DNA from: Paenibacillus radicis (ex Gao et al. 2016)
GTDB taxonomy: Bacteria > Bacillota > Bacilli > Paenibacillales > Paenibacillaceae
Assembly: GCF_014641555.1 (NCBI RefSeq)
Contig: NZ_BMHY01000010.1
Span: forward strand, 154,570-218,569
Length of the DNA stretch: 64,000 bases
Direction: 5' to 3'
Shown: piece by piece, positions 43,430 through 51,372 of the stretch
Layout: every line of letters starts with the position of its first letter
Position numbering within the stretch: the stretch's first letter is position 1
The notes under the pieces: generated by a model
Told to the model about the DNA's origin: nothing
Databases searched by the model: none
What the model saw: only the letters and a program-made list of their open reading frames with translations
Made by a program: the position numbers and the translations under genes

Positions 43430-44296
43430 TTATGCCCCCAGAATGGTGCCCATCTGCGACAACGGCTCGGCAAGCGCGTCCAGCAGCTGGCTCAGCTTTT
43501 TCGTGTCTTCCTGTTTCAAATCCAGATAAGAGACATATCCGTCCCCGCTCTTATAAGATGCCAACGCTTCTTCGAGATTTTTGAAGCTGGTGCCAATTTC
43601 CGATTCCAGCTCGGCGTCTTGCTTGCCAAGCTCGACTTTCAGCAATTCATATATTTTTTTCGCACCTTCAACATTCGCAGCGAAATCATAAAGATCGGTA
43701 TGGGAATAACGTTCTTCCTCTCCTGTAACCTTGGAGGAGGAAACCTCATTCAACAGTTCCACCGCTCCGGTCACGAGTAAGCTCGGCTCCACCTCTACCG
43801 TCTCCATCAGTGCGCGAAGCAGTTTAGCGTCCTGGAGAAGCGTATCCGCGTACCCGTCCATTCCTTCTGTCGTGTTGTTCTCCCATAATGCTTTCTCAAT
43901 GCGGTGGAAACCGCGCCAATCCTTCTCTTCCACATCGTTCTCGCGCGCGTCGATGTTCGGATCGAAGTCGCCCAGCGCTTCGGCGATCGGCTCGATTCGC
44001 TCGAAATACATCCGTGTTGGCGCATAAAGCTTTTTCGCGCCCTCCAGATCCCCAGACTTGACTGCTTTCACAAACTTCTCCGTTTCAATAACGAAAGAAT
44101 CCGCTTGTTCTACTGCGAATTGCCGGTATTGTTCCGTAATTTCATCCCAATTCTCTACTTTGGGCGCATCTTGTCCGATTTCTTGGGCTGCTGCCGGCTG
44201 TTCGTTTTTCGCTGGCTCGACAGCTTCCTTATTCGATCCGCAGCCCGCAAATACTAACGCGCTGGCAAGCATCAATGCTGTAAATTTCAACTTCAT
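43430..44296 (-). CDS. efeO: EfeO iron-binding lipoprotein (M75/imelysin-like)
   Basis: Lipoprotein of 288 residues: the signal peptide ends in a lipobox (ASALVFAGCGSN, Cys 19). The mature part is the peptidase-M75 fold with the metal motif RGFHRIEKALWEN (HxxE), used by EfeO to present iron or copper to the permease. AGGGGATA SD before ATG. First gene of the operon. The Fur-boxed promoter lies 50-80 bp upstream, so expression should rise in iron starvation. Confidence 0.93.
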   Translation of the reverse strand: MKLKFTALMLASALVFAGCGSNKEAVEPAKNEQPAAAQEIGQDAPKVENWDEITEQYRQFAVEQADSFVIETEKFVKAVKSGDLEGAKKLYAPTRMYFERIEPIAEALGDFDPNIDARENDVEEKDWRGFHRIEKALWENNTTEGMDGYADTLLQDAKLLRALMETVEVEPSLLVTGAVELLNEVSSSKVTGEEERYSHTDLYDFAANVEGAKKIYELLKVELGKQDAELESEIGTSFKNLEEALASYKSGDGYVSYLDLKQEDTKKLSQLLDALAEPLSQMGTILGA

Positions 44297-44346
44297 TTCG
44301 ATATCCCCTTAACGTTTATAAACCGCTTATTTTAGTACTAAAACGA

Positions 44347-44376
44347 AGTATAATCTCGAATGATAATCATTGTCAA
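44347..44376 (-). promoter_or_regulatory. efe promoter overlapped by a Fur box
   Basis: Minus strand: -35 TTGACA (44376-44371), 18 bp, -10 TATACT (44352-44347). TGATAATCATTGTCA at 44361-44375 is a 7-1-7 Fur box with a single mismatch, covering the -35. Just downstream is a perfect 14-bp palindrome TTTTAGTACTAAAA (44330-44343). Confidence 0.85.
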
Positions 44377-44474
44377 TTGAAATTTTACTAATAAATAGAC
44401 GCTTGGAAATAGGCAAGGTATGAACCCTCTTCATCTATACCACAATAGAATAGAAAGGAAGGAGGCTTCTATTT

Positions 44475-45350
44475 ATGCAAGCATCATCTGCAACCCCTCA
44501 AACACCGCAATTCCCGCCGCAGCATCAATCCCAGCAGCCCGGCATCGAATCGCAAATGAAGCCGCTGCCCGTCTACAAATCGGACAGCTATAAAGCGGCC
44601 GGCAAGCTGGCCGGCAAAGCAGCCATCATTACGGGCGGCGACAGCGGCATAGGCCGTGCCGTAGCTATCGCCTTCGCGCTAGAAGGCTGTGACGTCTCTA
44701 TTCCTTACTATAATGAGCATGAAGATGCTCAATTGGTACAGAAAGAAATAGAAGCAGCGGGCAAACGCTGCCTGCTGCTTCCTGGCGATGTCGGCGATGA
44801 AGCGTTTTGCCGAAGCGCGGTAGAACGGACGGTGCTGGAGTTCGGCAAGCTCGACATTGTCGTCAACAACGCAGGCGAACAGCATATCCAGCAGCGGCTG
44901 GAGGATATTACGGAGAAACAATTGGAAGCGACGTTCCGCACCAATGTGTTCGCAATGTTCTTTCTGGCCAAAGCTGCACTGCCGCACTTGAAGCAAGGCG
45001 CTTCTATTATTAATACGACGTCCGTAACGGCTTATCGGGGCAACCCTACGCTAATAGACTACTCTGCCACAAAGGGAGCGATCGTCTCCTTTACCCGTTC
45101 GCTTTCCGCCAATTTGGCGGAGCAAGGCATTCGTGTCAACGGCGTTGCCCCGGGGCCGATCTGGACGCCATTCATCCCCTCGTCCTTAGACGAGCAATCG
45201 GTTACGACCTTCGGTGCGGATACGCCGATGAAGCGTGCAGGTCAGCCTCATGAGCTGGCTGGCGCCTACGTCTTTCTGGCATCTGATGATGCCAGCTACG
45301 TGACCGGACAAGTGATGCATGTAAACGGCGGCGAAGTCGTTAATGGCTGA
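44475..45350 (+). CDS. SDR family oxidoreductase
   Basis: Short-chain dehydrogenase of 291 residues with an N-terminal Pro/Gln-rich extension (about 45 residues) before the NAD(P) motif AAIITGGDSGIGRAVAIAFA. Active site: INTTSVTAYRGNP (Ser) and LIDYSATKGAIVSFTRSL (Tyr-Lys), then VNGVAPGPIWTPF. Belongs to the glucose-1-dehydrogenase-like SDRs with long N-termini seen as general stress proteins in Bacillus. Substrate unknown. GGAGG before ATG. Confidence 0.9.
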   Translation: MQASSATPQTPQFPPQHQSQQPGIESQMKPLPVYKSDSYKAAGKLAGKAAIITGGDSGIGRAVAIAFALEGCDVSIPYYNEHEDAQLVQKEIEAAGKRCLLLPGDVGDEAFCRSAVERTVLEFGKLDIVVNNAGEQHIQQRLEDITEKQLEATFRTNVFAMFFLAKAALPHLKQGASIINTTSVTAYRGNPTLIDYSATKGAIVSFTRSLSANLAEQGIRVNGVAPGPIWTPFIPSSLDEQSVTTFGADTPMKRAGQPHELAGAYVFLASDDASYVTGQVMHVNGGEVVNG

Positions 45351-45372
45351 TCGGCCTTGATATTAGAACGAC

Positions 45373-45403
45373 AAAGGCTGCCCCTTGTAAAGGGGCAGCC
45401 TTT
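45373..45403. terminator. Terminator between convergent genes
   Basis: AAAGGCTGCCCC and GGGGCAGCCTTT form a perfect 12-bp stem, followed on the plus strand by GTTC. It lies between the SDR gene and the papain-like hydrolase gene. Confidence 0.8.
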
Positions 45404-45431
45404 GTTCAAATTGGATATGTGACAATTGCAA

Positions 45432-46037
45432 TCAACCTGTTAATGCTGTTCTGGCACTCTCCACAGCTGCCATTGTTCTTCCCAAGCCTGTAACGCCTCC
45501 TCCAAGGCCGCTGTCCATGTATGACTGCAGAGTACCTTGGTAGACGAGCTCCAGCACAGGCGTATTCTCCAAATCACCCGGTGTTACCATGAACGGCGAT
45601 TTATTGCACAGCTGCACGCCGCTCTCCGCAAAGACGGATGCGACGAACTGGGAGCAAAAGTAAGCGTATTCCCGCTTCATTTGAATATTAAAAAGAAGAC
45701 CTACTACACCCAGCAAGTTATAACGATATTGATCGCGATTGCGTTCCATATATTCGATTAAATTGCGCATTTTTACATACTCTGCCTGATTGACGCGAAT
45801 CCGATACAACGCGCACGACGCTTGCTCGAACAGCTGCCCCCGCATGTTCTCCTTCACAAAACCGCCGAAAAACGGATTATGCGGATTTTTACGGCCGAAG
45901 CTATACACCTCGTTCAATTGACTGTCAAAAGCGATGGATGCGTGATTAAGAGGATCTCTCGTGAAGAGCTTGATCGTTCTCGTAAACAACGTTCCTGTAT
46001 CGGTTAATATTACGTACACATCGAATTCGCTTGTCAT
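45432..46037 (-). CDS. Papain-like (NlpC/P60-superfamily) cysteine hydrolase
   Basis: Protein of 201 residues. His comes first (DPLNHASIAFDSQLNEVYSF) and Cys later (YAYFCSQFVASVFAESGV), the permuted order of YiiX/YebB-like enzymes. No signal peptide. Substrate unknown; members act on lipids, peptides or cell-wall amides. SD GGAGGTAG at ideal distance. It is transcribed away from the methyltransferase/isoprenoid/peptide locus; the AT-rich 280 bp between them hold both promoters. Confidence 0.75.
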   Translation of the reverse strand: MTSEFDVYVILTDTGTLFTRTIKLFTRDPLNHASIAFDSQLNEVYSFGRKNPHNPFFGGFVKENMRGQLFEQASCALYRIRVNQAEYVKMRNLIEYMERNRDQYRYNLLGVVGLLFNIQMKREYAYFCSQFVASVFAESGVQLCNKSPFMVTPGDLENTPVLELVYQGTLQSYMDSGLGGGVTGLGRTMAAVESARTALTG

Positions 46038-46258
46038 GCCTTACTACCTCCACATTAAAGAACTATCTTTCCTTCTATTACTTTAATGCAGGAGCATCGG
46101 TTTCATAACCTGCTCGGGTATTAACGGTGTCCACGACTAAGGTCTAGTTTTTCATCTTTTGACCCATACCCTATATTTTAATGGAATCTGTCTGCATTCT
46201 CAACCAAAACTTAGTAAAGCTGTATATTTAGAAGAAATATCTCCCTATCCTATTCTAT

Positions 46259-46286
46259 TTAACAGGTTAGTTCATTGTGCTATAGT
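46259..46286 (+). promoter_or_regulatory. Probable promoter of the methyltransferase/isoprenoid genes
   Basis: TTAACA (46259-46264), 16 bp, TATAGT (46281-46286), followed 36 bp later by the methyltransferase start. The block GACTAGAAA just after it (46289) recurs before the peptide gene (48071). Confidence 0.45.
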
Positions 46287-46321
46287 TGGACTAGAAAATT
46301 ATAACAGAAAAGGTGTGGGCT

Positions 46322-47071
46322 ATGACTGTTCATCCAATCGATCTATTCGACGAGATGCTTGAATTGACGACAACGCTTTTTTTCGAACATGAAAATGAGC
46401 TCTTCTTTCGCTTTCTGGAACAAGAGTCCAGCGCTCTTATCGATGTAGGCTGTGGAAACGGCGCTTACCTGTCGCGACTGCATGATACCTATCCTCATCT
46501 GCCGTTTATAGGTCTGGAATATGAAGCAGGTATTTTCGAAAGAGCTGTCCGCAAAAAAACAGATGGGCTGGATTTTCAGCTATCGAGCTATGAGTCAGCT
46601 TCAGTCGAACCAAGCAGCGCTGGAGCAATCGTTGCCCGCTTAGTTATGCAGCATATCTCTGATCGAATTCAATTTGCCGAATGGGCGTATAAGCATATGG
46701 CACCCGGGGGGCATCTCCTACTGCTGGACGTGGACGAAAACGCTTTGCAGGTAAATGACCGTTTGCCGCTGTTCTCACAATTATATGTACAATCCCGGCA
46801 ATCCATTCAAACATGGCTTTCCTTCGCCGATCGCCTGAAGCTGGAGATGACCCATGCAGGCTTTGCTCATTTGCGGACGGAACGATATCGTTTAAAGGCA
46901 GAGGATCAGGTAACGAAGCTGAAGCTTTACCGCTATATGATATGTGTGACTGAACTTTACACGCAAGAACCAATCTCGGAGGAGCGGGAAAAGGAATTGT
47001 CGGCATGGCTTGATGACGACTCCTGTTCGCATGAGATCCATATGTTCGGTCTTGAATTCCAGAAGCAATAG
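46322..47071 (+). CDS. Class I SAM-dependent methyltransferase
   Basis: Protein of 249 residues. SAM motif I ALIDVGCGNGAYLSRLHDTY, motif II PFIGLEYEAGIFERA, then VARLVMQHISDRIQF and the post-motif MAPGGHLLLLDVDE. ATG 46322 has AGGTG 6 nt upstream; a GTG three codons earlier is too near. It is a small-molecule or peptide methyltransferase type; substrate unknown. Stop and next start are 12 bp apart, so it is co-transcribed with the isoprenoid-fold gene, which suggests methylation within the same pathway. Confidence 0.85.
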   Translation: MTVHPIDLFDEMLELTTTLFFEHENELFFRFLEQESSALIDVGCGNGAYLSRLHDTYPHLPFIGLEYEAGIFERAVRKKTDGLDFQLSSYESASVEPSSAGAIVARLVMQHISDRIQFAEWAYKHMAPGGHLLLLDVDENALQVNDRLPLFSQLYVQSRQSIQTWLSFADRLKLEMTHAGFAHLRTERYRLKAEDQVTKLKLYRYMICVTELYTQEPISEEREKELSAWLDDDSCSHEIHMFGLEFQKQ

Positions 47072-47083
47072 AGGGGGAGCAGA

Positions 47084-48013
47084 ATGAACTATTTCACGCC
47101 ATTTGAAAGCGAGATGCGGATTGTCTTTGATGAAGCGAAGAAGAGAATTTCTTTATTTCCCGAACCCTTTGATGCAATCGGACTCAACTATCTGCAAAAG
47201 TTTGACGTCTTCCAGACGGATAGCGCCAAAAACTATATTTGCTATCTGCTTCCCTACTGGATGAGAGACATCGCTCCCATTAGCGACGAGCAAGCGAGAA
47301 AGCTTTCGATCGCGGGCGTGTTTAACATGCTCTATTATTTTATACTGGACGATGCGATGGATTCCGTACAGATGGATAACAAACAAAAGCTTTCCATCGC
47401 TCAATTATTTCATTTGGAAACTCATGGGCTGTTGTTGGAGTTTTTCCCAGCCGAATCATCTTTATGGGAAAATATGAGACAATATGTGAAAGAATGGGCT
47501 GTAAGCGTGGCTGCTGAAAACATAGAGGATTATTTTCAAAACGATAGGATTAAAATTGCAAATAAGGCTGCTCCCATTAAATTTGCCAGTACCGGAGCTC
47601 TTCTTTTGAGCGGCAAGCCAGAGTTAATCAAGGAAGTAGATGCTTTGATCTCTTACGTGCTTGTCACCCTTCAAATGGCAGATGATTGGGCCGACTGGAA
47701 AGAAGACCTGAAAGACGGTAGCTATAACTGTTTGATATCATTAGCAGCCTCTAAATATTTAATTGGCTGGTCCGGAACAATTACAGAAAAACAAATGCAA
47801 AATGCAATCTACATTAACGATTTGCTCAAAACCTACTCCGCTCAAGCAGAGCTCAATCGTTCCTTTTTAGAAGCCTCTTCTGTACAATTACAATACCTTT
47901 CCTTATTTCATTCGTCGATCTGCTCCAATCTTGAATTAGGGGCCAAACGTGTCGAAAAGAATCGCTCATTGCTGTTATCCGGCGGAGGTTTACAATTATT
48001 TCTATCCAAATAG
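47084..48013 (+). CDS. Class I isoprenoid-synthase-fold enzyme
   Basis: Protein of 309 residues. Two aspartate motifs sit where type I prenyl transferases and terpene synthases bind Mg-diphosphate: DDAMD at 89-93 (YYFILDDAMDS) and DDWAD at 200-204 (LQMADDWADWKEDLKDG). It is all-helical, soluble, and not a recognisable housekeeping polyprenyl synthase; similarity to ComQ-type or cryptic class I enzymes is by motif only. Codon use is more AT-rich than surrounding genes, suggesting transfer. SD GGGGGAG. Between a methyltransferase and a leader-peptide gene, it may prenylate or make a terpene for the peptide. Confidence 0.75.
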   Translation: MNYFTPFESEMRIVFDEAKKRISLFPEPFDAIGLNYLQKFDVFQTDSAKNYICYLLPYWMRDIAPISDEQARKLSIAGVFNMLYYFILDDAMDSVQMDNKQKLSIAQLFHLETHGLLLEFFPAESSLWENMRQYVKEWAVSVAAENIEDYFQNDRIKIANKAAPIKFASTGALLLSGKPELIKEVDALISYVLVTLQMADDWADWKEDLKDGSYNCLISLAASKYLIGWSGTITEKQMQNAIYINDLLKTYSAQAELNRSFLEASSVQLQYLSLFHSSICSNLELGAKRVEKNRSLLLSGGGLQLFLSK

Positions 48014-48065
48014 TTACATAGAACGACTTTTTGTCGAATAATAGATAGATTTAGACCCTAAGTCA

Positions 48066-48074
48066 TGGTAGACT
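48066..48074 (+). promoter_or_regulatory. Possible extended -10 before the peptide gene
   Basis: TGGTAGACT resembles an extended -10 element; no clear -35. GACTAGAAA (48071-48079) is shared with the region before the methyltransferase gene. Confidence 0.3.
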
Positions 48075-48116
48075 AGAAATAGGAAAAACATTACATATGA
48101 CAAAGGGTGATTATCA

Positions 48117-48365
48117 ATGTCGGCAGAACAAATCTTGAAGGAACAAATTATTAAAAAAGCTTGGGAAGATGAGACCTTCAAAGCTCGCCTTCTGAGCGAT
48201 CCAAAGGGTGCAATTAAGGAAGCTTTCGATGTTGATATCCCTGAAGGACTTGAGCTTACCGTAGTTGAAGAATCTGCCAAGCACTACTACCTCATAATTC
48301 CACAGCATCCGGCTGAAGCTTCTGCTAAATCATCAGACCCATCCACTCAAGTAGAAATGTGGTAG
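48117..48365 (+). CDS. NHLP-leader RiPP-type precursor peptide ending in Trp
   Basis: Protein of 82 residues. Residues about 5-62 match the nitrile-hydratase-like leader pattern (NHLP): IIKKAWEDETFKARLLSDPK, GAIKEAFDVDIPEGLELTVV, then an aromatic YYLIIP strand. The remaining 20 residues are a hydrophilic tail, PAEASAKSSDPSTQ, ending VEMW, the only Trp outside the leader. No Cys, and no Gly-Gly cleavage site is evident. SD AAAGGGTGAT at good spacing. It follows a methyltransferase and an isoprenoid-fold enzyme on the same strand, 103 bp after the latter. Inferred to be a precursor whose C-terminal Trp or tail is modified; no protease or exporter gene lies next to it. Confidence 0.82.
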   Translation: MSAEQILKEQIIKKAWEDETFKARLLSDPKGAIKEAFDVDIPEGLELTVVEESAKHYYLIIPQHPAEASAKSSDPSTQVEMW

Positions 48366-48372
48366 TACACTT

Positions 48373-48402
48373 GGCGCCGAGCCCTTGCCCGGCGCTATTC
48401 TT
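48373..48402 (+). terminator. Terminator after the peptide gene
   Basis: GCGCCG (48374-48379) and CGGCGC (48390-48395) stem, followed by TATTCTTTT. It abuts the stop of the convergent kinase gene. Confidence 0.7.
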
Positions 48403-50293
48403 TTAAAATAGGAAATTGGATATTAACTTCCGTTCCTTTCCCCTTCACGCTGCTGTAGTGAATTTTCCCCTGCATGCTCTCAATAATTCGGAACGAAACC
48501 ATCAGACCGAGACCAGTACCTTTTGTCTTTTTAGAGAAATACGGCTCTCCCAGCTTCTCAAGCTCATTCGCTGACATCCCCTCGCCGTTATCGCGGATCT
48601 GTATACGAACCATATCCTCTTCAATTTGAGCAAATACATCGATTTTCCCTTCGCCATTCAAAGCTTCAACGCTATTCTTAATTATATTAATAATACATTG
48701 TTTGAATTTCGAAGAATTGCCTCGTACAAGCATCTTTCGACCAGCTTTTAAAGTAATTTCTCCACCCTGCAGATTAGCGAGCGGAATAAGGATTCCTACA
48801 ATTTTGTCCAATTCCTCACCAATATCAAGAGCTCCATTATTATCGCTCTGCGGCTTGGCAAAGGTCAGAAAATCAGTAATGATGGCCGAAGCCCTGTCTA
48901 ATTCGTTAATAGAGAGATCTAAATAACTCTTTTCTTTTTCTTGTGAAGATCTCTCAAATAGCAATTGCAGAAAGCCTCTAGTGACTTGTAACGGATTACG
49001 GACCTCATGTGCAACCGAAGCAGCCAATTGACTGATAATCTCCATTTTCTCTGAACGCTGCAGTTCGTTATTGTACATTTCAAGCTTTTTCGAATAAGCG
49101 ACAACCTGTTCATAATTATGCGCTATTCGTTTACCAAGAATGACAATTAGGGATATGACGAAGCATACAACTCCCCATTTCCATAAATACAGTTCATAAT
49201 GGGTTTCCTTAATATAGAACCAAAGTATTTCCATACTTACGGTCAAAAGGAATATACCTAATCCCACACATAGAATATAGGCTTCTTTGTTTTTTTTCAG
49301 ACAATAATAGACTAATGCCCAGACGAGGACAACACCGCTTGCAATCATAACAATTCCAAACAGAAATACGGAGAATAAAAAATAAATACTATTAAACCGA
49401 TCGTGGGTAAGCAGGTTGAAAGTCATAAATGCTAGGCAAAAGACCGCGTAGGATACGGTAATTCGGAAAGCGATTTTAATTAATGAGTAAGGTCCGACCC
49501 CAAAAATTTGCCTTACGAAAAGAATCATTGAAGGTAAAGTAACCGTCTGAGCAATGTCAAATAATTTATAATACAATTTTCCGTAATTGCCGTAAAAGCT
49601 GTATAAAAAGGGTGAATACGTAACAATCATTGTACCTACTGAAAGAATGGTAACGCTAAGCGCATTCCATCCGACAAAGAAATTTCGGCTGACAAAGCCA
49701 GCACATAAAAACATAATAATTGAAACAAAAATAAAGGATGAACCAAGAATGACATCAACCATTTCCCGCTGCATGAAATTCTTTAATAGCACTTGATAAT
49801 CATCAAAAATTAGGACATCGGGGATACCGATTCGGCCATTTTTACTTTCAAGCTTTATGTAAATTGTATGATTAGAGTGCGATGGATCAAGCGGTAACAA
49901 TATTTTATTCACATCATAACGGTAATTTCTTACCGAGTGGTAGATATCACGATCATCTAAATAAACATGCACGCTTTCTGCATAGGCCTTTTTAATTAAC
50001 AATCCTGGGTTCTCCATCAAGGTGTCAGGTATTTCCATTTTAACCCAGGCTGCATTTACTCCGCTAGGTTTAATAGGGTCAGAATCTCCTTGATAAATAG
50101 GAAACCAGCTATCTTCTATCGCAGCTTTGGATGTTATTGTATTAGCGCCATTTGTCTCCCATCTCATCTGCCATTCTTTAATCGTAATGGCGGAGCCCTT
50201 CTCAGCGGCATATGACGGGGGAACGAAAAGGCCAAGCTGAAAAAGTATAAATAGCAGCAAGACAACCGCTATTCGTTTCACGAACGCATTCAT
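48395..50293 (-). CDS. Orphan membrane histidine kinase (7TMR-DISM type)
   Basis: Protein of 632 residues. Signal helix (IAVVLLLFILFQLGLFVPPS), an extracellular beta domain (about 30-175) of the 7TMR-DISM type, seven membrane helices (about 180-400), then HisKA and HATPase. H-box is AASVAHEVRNPLQVTRGFLQ, N-box NIIKNSVEALNGEG, then DNGEGMS and TKGTGLGLMVSFRI. The H-box resembles the KinA-E sporulation kinases feeding Spo0F. No response-regulator gene is adjacent, so it is an orphan kinase. It is convergent with the peptide gene (30 bp between stops); being its receptor is speculative. Confidence 0.85.
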   Translation of the reverse strand: MNAFVKRIAVVLLLFILFQLGLFVPPSYAAEKGSAITIKEWQMRWETNGANTITSKAAIEDSWFPIYQGDSDPIKPSGVNAAWVKMEIPDTLMENPGLLIKKAYAESVHVYLDDRDIYHSVRNYRYDVNKILLPLDPSHSNHTIYIKLESKNGRIGIPDVLIFDDYQVLLKNFMQREMVDVILGSSFIFVSIIMFLCAGFVSRNFFVGWNALSVTILSVGTMIVTYSPFLYSFYGNYGKLYYKLFDIAQTVTLPSMILFVRQIFGVGPYSLIKIAFRITVSYAVFCLAFMTFNLLTHDRFNSIYFLFSVFLFGIVMIASGVVLVWALVYYCLKKNKEAYILCVGLGIFLLTVSMEILWFYIKETHYELYLWKWGVVCFVISLIVILGKRIAHNYEQVVAYSKKLEMYNNELQRSEKMEIISQLAASVAHEVRNPLQVTRGFLQLLFERSSQEKEKSYLDLSINELDRASAIITDFLTFAKPQSDNNGALDIGEELDKIVGILIPLANLQGGEITLKAGRKMLVRGNSSKFKQCIINIIKNSVEALNGEGKIDVFAQIEEDMVRIQIRDNGEGMSANELEKLGEPYFSKKTKGTGLGLMVSFRIIESMQGKIHYSSVKGKGTEVNIQFPILKE

Positions 50294-50432
50294 TTAAGAC
50301 ACCCCAAAGCTCGACAAGTAATTTTTAGTTCTTAATACTCATGATTTCGACAATCTTCGATGGTCTTCCTTCTAGCAATTACCTTTTTTTAATATTTAAT
50401 CGATTTTTATCGTAAAAAGCCGATTTCGCTGT

Positions 50433-50471
50433 AAAAAAGGCGCACATGGCATTGGCTATGCACGCCTTTTT
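50433..50471 (-). terminator. Terminator of the phosphatase gene
   Basis: Minus strand: AAAAAGGCGTGCAT and ATGTGCGCCTTTTTT arms, with a T-run at the end. It lies 13 bp after the stop. Confidence 0.8.
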
Positions 50472-50483
50472 CTGTTTAAAAAG

Positions 50484-51221
50484 CTATATTCTTCCACGTA
50501 TAGACGGCACCTGAAGAGTTCTTATCAGATCCGGTCCCATAATCTCCAGCGCGTTCAATTGCAAACCAACCGAACAGCCTCCGTCGATGCCGATTTTCCC
50601 TTTGCCAAACCATACATCCGGTTTCCCATGTAAGTCGATTGTCTTCGTATGTCCAAATACGACTACTTTAGATAAGAATGGGTCTGCACGGTGGAAAGGT
50701 TCTTTCATGTACAAAAAATCACGCTTCGGCTGCTGCTTCCAATTTAGCGCATACCGCGGGTTCAATCCAGCATGCACGTAAATATACCAGTCATCCTCGT
50801 AATAATAGGGCAGCTGCTCTAGAAATTCAATATGATGGGCGTAGCTGCCGTTAATAGTATCCCTAAATTCCGGGAGCAGCTTTTCTGGGGAAGTGCCTTT
50901 GACAGCTGCCTTTCCTACATAACTTGCAAACGTATCGAAACCGCCATGTTTGAAAAACTTCCCTTCTGCCTCACCGTTGCCACTCCGGGCCACATGAACA
51001 AACCTCTCGTCATGGTTACCTTTTATAGCGATAGCACCATGATCGCGGACCAGACCTAACGTCTGCTCGACAACTAGTCTGCTGTCAGGCCCTTTATCGA
51101 CAAAGTCGCCCAGCAACAGCAGAAGGTCGTCAGCCGGATCGTAAGCCGCCAGTTCCAGCAACCGGTTAAACGCGTCGTAGCATCCGTGGATATCGCTTAT
51201 GACTAGCGTTCTTTTGGTCAT
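50484..51221 (-). CDS. PrpE-like metallophosphatase
   Basis: Calcineurin-like phosphoesterase of 245 residues. The metal motifs are in order: SDIHGCYDAF, LLGDFVDKGPDSR, IKGNHDERFVHVA, then VHAGLNPRY and FGHTKT. This is the Ser/Thr phosphatase / diadenosine tetraphosphatase group. Start ATG 51221 preceded by AAGGAAG; a GTG three codons upstream is an alternative. Stands alone in a small gene run. Confidence 0.88.
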   Translation of the reverse strand: MTKRTLVISDIHGCYDAFNRLLELAAYDPADDLLLLLGDFVDKGPDSRLVVEQTLGLVRDHGAIAIKGNHDERFVHVARSGNGEAEGKFFKHGGFDTFASYVGKAAVKGTSPEKLLPEFRDTINGSYAHHIEFLEQLPYYYEDDWYIYVHAGLNPRYALNWKQQPKRDFLYMKEPFHRADPFLSKVVVFGHTKTIDLHGKPDVWFGKGKIGIDGGCSVGLQLNALEIMGPDLIRTLQVPSIRGRI

Positions 51222-51372
51222 GTCCCCCACTTCCTTCCTGTACTAATAGGTTCCACGACAAGGGTTTTATTTCCTCTATCCCTTTCGTAACTTCATAAGC
51301 GATGAATGCCCCTCACCATTCTACCAATTCCACATATGATGCTATAGAAACAAGAGAAAGGAGAATGAAAAT

